This document shows positions 5,963 through 10,020 of a stretch of 10,020 nucleotides of DNA, piece by piece; the stretch's first letter is position 1; each line of letters opens with the position of its first letter. This stretch comes from an uncultured Candidatus Saccharibacteria bacterium (GTDB lineage Bacteria; Patescibacteria; Saccharimonadia; Saccharimonadales; UBA5946): NCBI GenBank assembly GCA_946886435.1, contig CAMPIR010000024.1:1-10020 (forward strand), given 5' to 3'. The notes under the pieces are model-generated. The model was not told where the DNA came from. It made no database searches and saw only the letters and a program-made list of their open reading frames with translations. The position numbers and the translations under genes were made by a program.

Positions 5963-7471
5963 ATGATAGAAGCACTGATTGCAGTTGTTGCTGCTGTATT
6001 TGGCGTGGGCGCGACAACTGTATACAACCAGCGCAAGGGCCAGAGTGCCTCACGGCAAGCGGACAAGCTCGTAGCGAACGCAAAAAACAAAGCAGGGGAC
6101 ATCTTGCTCAAGGCCAAAGACGATGCCCTCAAGGTCGTTGAAGACGCCAAACGAGGCGAAGACGAGCGTCGCAAAGAGATAAAAAAGGCTGAGAACCGCA
6201 TCCTCGATCGTGAAACGAACCTCGACCGCAAGCTAGAGGAGATCGATCGCCGTAACGAAAAACTTCGTAAATCAGAAGACGAAGTCGAGTCGCTCAAGGA
6301 CGAGATACGTGAAATTCGTGGTAGACAGCAGGAGAAACTCGAAAAGATCGCCAAACTCAGTAAAAAAGACGCCGCCGATAAACTGATGCAGATGACTGAG
6401 CGTGATATCAAAAACGATTTGACTGGTCTCGTCGCAAAACTTCAAAAAGACGCAATGGACGACGCCGAAGAACGAGCACAGCTCATCCTGGTTACTGCTA
6501 TGGAGCGAATGAGCTCTGAGGTAACGGCAGAGCGCACCGTGACGGCCGTCAAGCTGACGGACGAAGAGATGAAGGGACGCATCATCGGTAAAGAGGGACG
6601 CAATATTCAGGCTCTACAACGCGCAACTGGTGTCGACATCTTGGTTGACGATACACCGGGCATGATTGTTCTGAGTAGTTTTGATCCGGTCCGACGCCAA
6701 GTTGCTCGTCTTTCCCTCGAAATGCTAATGAAAGATGGTCGCGTGCACCCGGCGCGTATCGAAGAAGTTGTCGTAAAAGCACAGAAACAGATCGACAAGG
6801 ATATCGACCGTGCTGGTGAAGACGCGGCGCGCGAGGTAGGCGTCGTGGGTATTCCGAAAGAGATGCTCCGTCTGCTTGGTGAGCTCAAGTTCCGTACCAG
6901 CTACGGCCAGAACGTTCTCAAGCACTCAACCGAGATGGCACACATGGCTGGCCTGATCGCCGAAGAGATCGGCGCCGATGTTCGTGTTACTAAAACTGCC
7001 ACACTGCTGCACGACGTTGGTAAGGCGGTTTCACACCGAATGGAAGGCAAGCATCACCACATCGGGGCGGAGCTAGCCCGCAAATATGGCATGTCTGAGG
7101 ATATTGTCCATGCGATCGAAGCCCACCATGACGACATCGAAGCGACTACTCCCGAAGCGCTTGTTGTTCGTGTCTGTGATGCGCTCTCAGCCGCTCGTCC
7201 TGGTGCACGCAACATCTCTGCGGAAAACTTTGTCGAACGTATGCGCGACCTTGAAAACGTGGCAAACAGTTTTGACGGCATCGAAAAAGCCTATGCCATC
7301 AGCGCAGGCCGTGAAGTTCGCATCATCGTACGACCACAACATGTCGATGATTTGAGCGCGATCAAGCTGGCGCGCGACATCGCGACAAAGATCGAGTCAA
7401 CCATGCAGTACCCAGGTACCATCAAGGTTAACGTTATCCGTGAAACTCGTGCTATCGAGTTTGCAAAATAA
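5963..7471 (+). CDS. rny: Ribonuclease Y
   Basis: RNase Y is a membrane-bound endoribonuclease that starts mRNA decay and processes RNAs in bacteria lacking RNase E. The 502-residue protein shows the full family order. An N-terminal membrane helix (about 3-22) is followed by a long, highly charged coiled coil (about 30-190), a KH RNA-binding domain with GRIIGKEGRN (205-214), and an HD domain. Metal-site residues His350-Asp351 (LLHDVGK), the His-rich HHH at 364-366 and Asp406 in CDALSAARPGAR are intact. Length is close to the usual 510-520. The ATG has an SD (AAAGGA) at ideal spacing and a promoter 120 bases upstream. The coiled coil explains a long artefactual open frame on the other strand. 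It stands alone between the sortase and a small orphan gene. Nothing is missing. Confidence 0.98.
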   Translation: MIEALIAVVAAVFGVGATTVYNQRKGQSASRQADKLVANAKNKAGDILLKAKDDALKVVEDAKRGEDERRKEIKKAENRILDRETNLDRKLEEIDRRNEKLRKSEDEVESLKDEIREIRGRQQEKLEKIAKLSKKDAADKLMQMTERDIKNDLTGLVAKLQKDAMDDAEERAQLILVTAMERMSSEVTAERTVTAVKLTDEEMKGRIIGKEGRNIQALQRATGVDILVDDTPGMIVLSSFDPVRRQVARLSLEMLMKDGRVHPARIEEVVVKAQKQIDKDIDRAGEDAAREVGVVGIPKEMLRLLGELKFRTSYGQNVLKHSTEMAHMAGLIAEEIGADVRVTKTATLLHDVGKAVSHRMEGKHHHIGAELARKYGMSEDIVHAIEAHHDDIEATTPEALVVRVCDALSAARPGARNISAENFVERMRDLENVANSFDGIEKAYAISAGREVRIIVRPQHVDDLSAIKLARDIATKIESTMQYPGTIKVNVIRETRAIEFAK

Positions 7472-7509
7472 CTGTTAACTATCTCACACGCTAGTTGATG
7501 TAGCCGCTG

Positions 7510-7515
7510 TATGAT
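7510..7515 (+). promoter_or_regulatory. -10-like element abutting the 7522 gene
   Basis: TATGAT ends six bases before the ATG, the spacing expected if transcription starts on the A of the start codon. No -35 at standard spacing is seen, and GAGG is only two bases from the ATG. Since the rny stop is 50 bases upstream, read-through from rny could also supply this gene. Confidence 0.4.
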
Positions 7516-7521
7516 GAGGTT

Positions 7522-7896
7522 ATGGCGGATACTATCAACAGATCAGACGTACAGCATGCGGTTCAGAACGCTCTGCATGATGTGCGCAACGATGTATCCC
7601 GAATGTCTCATACTGTTGACGGCATGAACCGAGTGGGGCAGGACATCAAAGACCTGTCTCGCCGGCTCGCAGCGCTAGAGCAGTGCATCAACCAGATCCA
7701 AAATGTCGTCGCAAATACACTTGGTCGTCCTGTTACAAAACGATACCCTGATCCGTATGTCGTCGGTATTGCGAACGAAATCAATGATCTCAAGATACGA
7801 TTTGCGACAATAGAACGCTTCGCCCAGCAGATGAGTGACTATATACGACTGCGCGATGCGCAGGACCAAGAAGACCGTCAGTACCGCTCGGCATAA
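7522..7896 (+). CDS. Small helical protein of unknown function
   Basis: I do not recognise this 124-residue protein. It is almost entirely predicted alpha-helical and hydrophilic, with no signal peptide, membrane segment or known catalytic motif. Two helical blocks with heptad-like hydrophobic spacing (about 8-66 and 82-120) are joined by a Gly/Pro turn (GRPVTKRYPDPY, 68-79), so a folded-back coiled-coil hairpin is plausible. A single cysteine is at 55. It follows rny by 50 bases on the same strand and precedes tRNA-Pro. Its codon use looks like that of its neighbours. It could be a structural or adaptor protein, perhaps linked to RNase Y through context only. That it is a real gene is supported by its length, helical periodicity and well-placed -10/ATG. 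Confidence 0.7.
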   Translation: MADTINRSDVQHAVQNALHDVRNDVSRMSHTVDGMNRVGQDIKDLSRRLAALEQCINQIQNVVANTLGRPVTKRYPDPYVVGIANEINDLKIRFATIERFAQQMSDYIRLRDAQDQEDRQYRSA

Positions 7897-7923
7897 CCAC
7901 CTCTAGTAAATCGACTTCACATC

Positions 7924-7932
7924 TGTTACAAT
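7924..7932 (+). promoter_or_regulatory. Extended -10 promoter of tRNA-Pro
   Basis: TGT followed by TACAAT (7927-7932) fits an extended -10 element (TGn-TATAAT type). No clear -35 is visible. Transcription would start near 7939, leaving a leader of about 36 bases for removal by RNase P. Confidence 0.55.
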
Positions 7933-7974
7933 CGTTTTTGTTCCGTTCGGTTTTCACTTTGTGAATTCCGTCTC

Positions 7975-8050
7975 CGGGGTGTGGCGCAGTTGGTAGCGCG
8001 CGCGGTTTGGGACCGTGAGGTCGAAGGTTCGAGTCCTTTCACCCCGACCA
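7975..8050 (+). tRNA. tRNA-Pro (anticodon UGG), CCA encoded
   Basis: The 76-base sequence folds into a full cloverleaf. The acceptor stem CGGGGTG/CACCCCG pairs perfectly. The D stem is GCGC/GCGC around AGTTGGTA. The anticodon stem CGCGG/CCGTG carries loop TTTGGGA, giving anticodon TGG with G37. The T stem GAAGG/CCTTT encloses TTCGAGT. The discriminator A (8047) and a genomically encoded CCA (8048-8050) follow. C1-G72, A73 and G35-G36 are bacterial proline identity features. A promoter lies upstream, and a terminator begins inside the tRNA 3' end. Confidence 0.97.
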
Positions 8051-8090
8051 AGAAAAAATCCTGTCCTTGTGACAGGCTTTTTTCTTGGTC
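8046..8090 (+). terminator. Intrinsic terminator overlapping the tRNA-Pro 3' end
   Basis: Two 20-base arms (8046-8065 and 8071-8090) are inverted repeats with a single T/C mismatch, around the loop CTTGT. The inner stem CCTGTC/GACAGG is followed by TTTTTT, the classic terminator core. The outer part pairs GACCAAG, whose GACCA is the last acceptor base plus the discriminator and CCA of the tRNA, with CTTGGTC. The symmetrical A- and T-tracts mean it can also work on the other strand. Confidence 0.92.
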
Positions 8091-8107
8091 CGTGCTCAGG
8101 CCCCCGA

Positions 8108-8119
8108 TCCTTTCACCCC
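8108..8119 (+). repeat. 12-base copy of the tRNA-Pro T-arm/acceptor segment
   Basis: TCCTTTCACCCC at 8108-8119 repeats exactly the tRNA-Pro bases at 8034-8045, on the same strand and 74 bases downstream. Such partial tRNA 3' copies often mark integration or recombination scars, but the repeat is short and no integrase is near. Its TTCACC lies 17 bases before the next gene's -10 and may serve as a weak -35. Confidence 0.4.
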
Positions 8120-8134
8120 TCAGCTACGTATCCG

Positions 8135-8140
8135 TATACT
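8135..8140 (+). promoter_or_regulatory. -10 element of the 8147 gene, leaderless type
   Basis: TATACT ends six bases before the ATG, so the mRNA should begin at the start codon. A weak -35, TTCACC (8112-8117), is 17 bases upstream. There is no Shine-Dalgarno. Confidence 0.65.
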
Positions 8141-8146
8141 AGTTAT

Positions 8147-8629
8147 ATGACCGATAAGCCCTCAAAGCCTCATAAAAAACGAAGCCCCAGAGTAAAGCCC
8201 GTCCACCATGCGGCAGATTTCGACCTGGACGTATTATCAGGTGATGATGACCTGTTCAGGTGGTTTTTGCTAACCTTTCTGCTCGGTAAGCCGATCCAGT
8301 CGACGGTTGCGGTGCGAACGTGGAAGTTATTTATTGAGCGTGGGCTTGATCTTCCGTGGGCTATTCTCGATACCTCCGATCGTCAGCTAGTGGCCGCACT
8401 ACACAGAGGTGGATACACTCGCTATCAACACGTTATGGCAAAAGCACTTCGTACGTGTATGACGCAGCTCGTGAACCAGTATGAAGGATCCCTCCTGTTG
8501 CTCCTCGAGAGTTGTGAAAACGAGGAAGAGCTTTCGAAGCGGCTCCAGAAATTCTACGGCGTCGGCCCAAAAACTGCCGAGATTTTTATGCGCGAGACAG
8601 AAGAGTATTTCGCGCGACGAAATGACTAG
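8147..8629 (+). CDS. Helix-hairpin-helix protein resembling a truncated endonuclease III fold
   Basis: The 160-residue protein has a basic N-terminal tail (1-20). An all-helical domain follows whose pattern recalls HhH-GPD DNA glycosylases: a first helix block (36-66), a GGYTRYQHVMAKAL segment (88-101) like the GFYxxKAxxI of endonuclease III, and a clear hairpin FYGVGPKTAEIFM (136-148). Lys142 matches the catalytic lysine position of endonuclease III. The protein ends about 18 residues later, so the usual Asp-containing VDTH region and iron-sulfur cluster are absent. It may bind DNA without base-excision activity or be a distant, reduced enzyme. The frame can be extended back to 8015, but that start lies inside the tRNA. 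The ATG at 8147, next to a -10, is preferred. The remote homology is my reading, not a search result. Confidence 0.6.
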   Translation: MTDKPSKPHKKRSPRVKPVHHAADFDLDVLSGDDDLFRWFLLTFLLGKPIQSTVAVRTWKLFIERGLDLPWAILDTSDRQLVAALHRGGYTRYQHVMAKALRTCMTQLVNQYEGSLLLLLESCENEEELSKRLQKFYGVGPKTAEIFMRETEEYFARRND

Positions 8630-8638
8630 CATTCTTTG

Positions 8639-8644
8639 TATACT
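8639..8644 (+). promoter_or_regulatory. -10 element of the 8651 gene, leaderless type
   Basis: TATACT ends six bases before the ATG at 8651. It begins ten bases after the preceding stop codon, so the HD-domain gene has its own start even though it directly follows another gene. No -35 at standard spacing is visible. Confidence 0.6.
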
Positions 8645-8650
8645 GAAGAT

Positions 8651-9244
8651 ATGCCAAAACCCGATCTCAATCTGTTTTTGCTCCAGCAACTTACGATTGA
8701 TCTGTCTTTGATCGACAGAAACCATTACCTAGCTAAAACTGATCGCAGGGAAAACGACGTCGAGCATAGTATGACGGTTGCACTGCTGTGCTGGTATATT
8801 TTTGATACATACTCAGTACCTCTAGATATAGCAAAGATATTAAAATACGCTCTCGCTCACGATTTCGTAGAGCGATACGCCGGTGACGTAAACACCTTTG
8901 CGAGTGATACTGCGCGTATCCAGAAAACCCACGATGAAAAAGCATCACTCGAGAGGATGTCAAAAGAGATGCGCGAGTTTAGCTCGTTGATCGAGGCTAT
9001 GCGAGCTTACGAAGATAAAACCGATGAAGAGAGCGTGTTCGTCTGGACAGTGGATAAGATGCAGGCGCTGATTATGGGCGACCTAGACGACTGGCGACCA
9101 TATGCTGAACTAGATATTACCTATGAGGAGTTTTGTCAAAAGTACAGTGAACTCTTGGCGGCTTCGTCCCAGTATGGCCGAGACATCTTTGAAGGCCTTA
9201 TCGAGTACAGCAAGCAGACCTATTACGATCGACCAAAGCGGTAG
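8651..9244 (+). CDS. HD-domain hydrolase, YfbR-like 5'-nucleotidase family
   Basis: This 197-residue cytoplasmic protein carries the HD_3/YfbR pattern of metal-dependent nucleotide phosphohydrolases. The residues line up with those of E. coli YfbR (199 residues), which dephosphorylates deoxynucleoside 5'-monophosphates: Arg33 and His39 in RRENDVEHS, His70-Asp71 with Glu74 in AHDFVER, and Asp135 in TVDKMQ. The likely job is nucleotide pool cleaning or salvage; the exact substrate cannot be read from sequence. A TTG at 8636 in frame would give five more residues (MYTED), but it overlaps the -10 element, so the ATG at 8651 is chosen. It lies 21 bases after the HhH gene on the same strand, with its own -10. 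All metal ligands are present. Confidence 0.85.
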   Translation: MPKPDLNLFLLQQLTIDLSLIDRNHYLAKTDRRENDVEHSMTVALLCWYIFDTYSVPLDIAKILKYALAHDFVERYAGDVNTFASDTARIQKTHDEKASLERMSKEMREFSSLIEAMRAYEDKTDEESVFVWTVDKMQALIMGDLDDWRPYAELDITYEEFCQKYSELLAASSQYGRDIFEGLIEYSKQTYYDRPKR

Positions 9245-9273
9245 GGCTCCTGTGAGAGAGATGCCTTTGAGCG

Positions 9274-9279
9274 TATAAT
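9274..9279 (+). promoter_or_regulatory. -10 element of bcp, leaderless type
   Basis: A perfect TATAAT ends eight bases before the bcp ATG, which places the transcript start at or within two bases of the codon. There is no Shine-Dalgarno and no clear -35. Confidence 0.65.
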
Positions 9280-9287
9280 AGTCACAT

Positions 9288-9752
9288 ATGCCTCAACAAC
9301 AACCCCCATATCCCGCACCAGACTTTTCACTCATCGACTCAACTGGCGAACGCCGCAACCTCAGCGACTACAAAGGCTCGTGGCTCGTTCTGTATTTTTA
9401 CCCTGCCGATGACACCCCTGGTTGCACGATCGAAGCCTGTAGCCTCCGTGATGCCCGTGATGATATCGCTGAGCTGGGGGCGCAAATCGTCGGCATATCC
9501 CGAGACAACCCGAGCTCACATGAGGCGTTCAAGCAAAAGCACTCTCTCAACTTTACGCTCCTGTGTGATCCCGATGTTACAGCGCACAAAGCCTACGGTT
9601 CTTGGGGCAAGAAGATGTTCGGCCAAGAAGGCGTTCTTCGTAAGACATTTCTGATCGATCCCGAAGGAACGGTTCGCAAAGTCTACGGCCGCGTGACGCC
9701 GGTTGGTCATGGTGACAAGATAGTTGCCGACCTCAAAGCGCTACAGTCTTAG
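9288..9752 (+). CDS. bcp: Thioredoxin-dependent peroxiredoxin, Bcp/PrxQ family
   Basis: This 154-residue enzyme reduces hydrogen peroxide and organic peroxides in the cytoplasm using thioredoxin-type donors. It matches Bcp in length (E. coli 156) and motifs: APDFSL (10-15), FYPADDTPGCTIEAC (37-51), GISRD and an FLIDPEG strand. Cys46 is the peroxidatic cysteine and Cys51 the resolving one, the five-residue spacing of the Bcp alpha type. The catalytic Thr and Pro before Cys46 are present. The gene stands alone behind a perfect TATAAT that abuts its ATG. It converges on the membrane-protein gene at the right edge, and their stop codons overlap. Confidence 0.96.
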   Translation: MPQQQPPYPAPDFSLIDSTGERRNLSDYKGSWLVLYFYPADDTPGCTIEACSLRDARDDIAELGAQIVGISRDNPSSHEAFKQKHSLNFTLLCDPDVTAHKAYGSWGKKMFGQEGVLRKTFLIDPEGTVRKVYGRVTPVGHGDKIVADLKALQS

Positions 9753-10020
9753 CGAGGTAAAATCCGTCGCACGATCGGTAAACGCAGCAGCGCCGCGTGG
9801 AGGAGCAGGATGAGAACGCCGATCAAACCGTTGATCCAAAAGTGTTTTTCGAGCGGGACAAACGTGACGATCGGAACAAGTATGACCGCCTGTAGACAAT
9901 AGACCGTGAGCGAAGCTTGCCCGAACGGCAGCAGTAGCCAGCCTGCAAAACGCAGTAGCCACGACCGCATTACGTGGAAAAGAGCGAGCAGTCCGCTGAA
10001 CCAAACAAAGGACAGAAGAA
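9749..10020 (-). CDS. C-terminal part of a multi-pass membrane protein (acyltransferase-3/OpgC-like), cut by the window edge
   Basis: The leftward frame stays open from the window's right end to a TAA at 9749-9751, giving about 90 residues; the start lies outside. The visible part is strongly hydrophobic: LLSFVWFSGLLALF at the edge, then the segment FGQASLTVYCLQAVILVP and a last helix GLIGVLILLLHAALL, ending in a basic RRILPR tail. The Gly-x-x-Ser-Leu-x-x-Tyr-x-x-Gln element recalls the C-terminal helices of acyltransferase-3, OpgC and DUF418 membrane proteins, which often modify surface glycans. A competing frame from 10004 is arginine-rich with no helix pattern and was rejected. The family is tentative; the membrane nature is clear. 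Its stop overlaps the bcp stop in convergent orientation, with no hairpin terminator between. Confidence 0.65.
   Translation of the reverse strand, partial: LLSFVWFSGLLALFHVMRSWLLRFAGWLLLPFGQASLTVYCLQAVILVPIVTFVPLEKHFWINGLIGVLILLLHAALLRLPIVRRILPR

Noticed and set aside
5551..6411. Long leftward open frame of 286 residues opposite the sortase end and rny start
   Set aside because: It is serine/arginine/leucine-rich low-complexity sequence produced by reading the rny coiled coil backwards. It crosses the rny promoter and leader, and has no start signal.
8015..8146. 44-residue N-terminal extension of the HhH protein
   Set aside because: It would start inside tRNA-Pro and run through its terminator; the ATG at 8147 has a well-placed -10.
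9741..10004. Alternative leftward frame of 87 residues at the right edge
   Set aside because: It is arginine- and alanine-rich without helical pattern; the overlapping frame ending at 9749 reads as clear membrane helices and stays open to the window end.
1..10020. CRISPR array, insertion sequence, prophage, toxin-antitoxin or novel defence system
   Set aside because: No spaced repeats, transposase or integrase motifs, terminal inverted repeats or paired small toxin/antitoxin frames are visible; the genes are core functions with similar composition.

Overview
The window is ordinary-looking core chromosome of a small-genome bacterium, most likely a member of the Candidate Phyla Radiation close to Candidatus Saccharibacteria (TM7). 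The evidence is combined: a stripped type IV pilus set with a pilin of the 'KARDSERKTDINAIAGQLEAGY' style, a very short TsaB, RNase Y, a membrane-anchored sortase of the actinobacterial/class F style, short intergenic gaps and mixed leaderless/Shine-Dalgarno starts. Base composition is near 50% GC and does not change visibly along the window. TGA is used as a stop (tsaE), so there is no sign of the UGA=Gly code of Gracilibacteria/SR1. The assignment is inference, not proof.

Layout. Positions 1-3686 are read leftwards and form a type IV pilus block: pilB-like assembly ATPase, pilC-like platform protein 3 bases later, and then a pilin gene. The pilin gene has its own strong promoter, a 5'-proximal hairpin, a perfect Shine-Dalgarno sequence and a terminator. 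A 69-base divergent spacer separates this block from tsaE-tsaB (t6A37 tRNA modification), which overlap by one base. Next come three rightward units, each with its own promoter: a sortase with a long basic/proline-rich cytoplasmic tail, RNase Y behind a leader of about 120 bases, and a small helical orphan protein. A tRNA-Pro(UGG) with encoded CCA follows; its terminator hairpin reaches back into the tRNA 3' end. Then come a short helix-hairpin-helix protein resembling the front part of endonuclease III, an HD-domain nucleotidase-like hydrolase and a Bcp/PrxQ peroxiredoxin. The right edge cuts a leftward membrane protein whose stop codon overlaps that of bcp.

How it works together. The left block builds a surface filament. 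The sortase would act on the outside of the same membrane, but no sortase substrate is visible here. RNase Y, TsaE/TsaB and tRNA-Pro belong to RNA metabolism and translation. The HhH, HD and Bcp genes look like DNA, nucleotide and oxidant housekeeping.

The most striking non-gene signal is the start architecture. Five rightward genes (3756, 7522, 8147, 8651, 9288) have a -10 hexamer ending only 6 or 8 bases before the ATG and no usable Shine-Dalgarno, which points to leaderless mRNAs. The pilB-like gene is similar on the other strand. Pilin, sortase and rny instead have conventional leaders. I found no CRISPR array, insertion sequence, phage gene, toxin-antitoxin pair or recognisable new defence system. 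No gene-free stretch exceeds 300 bases.
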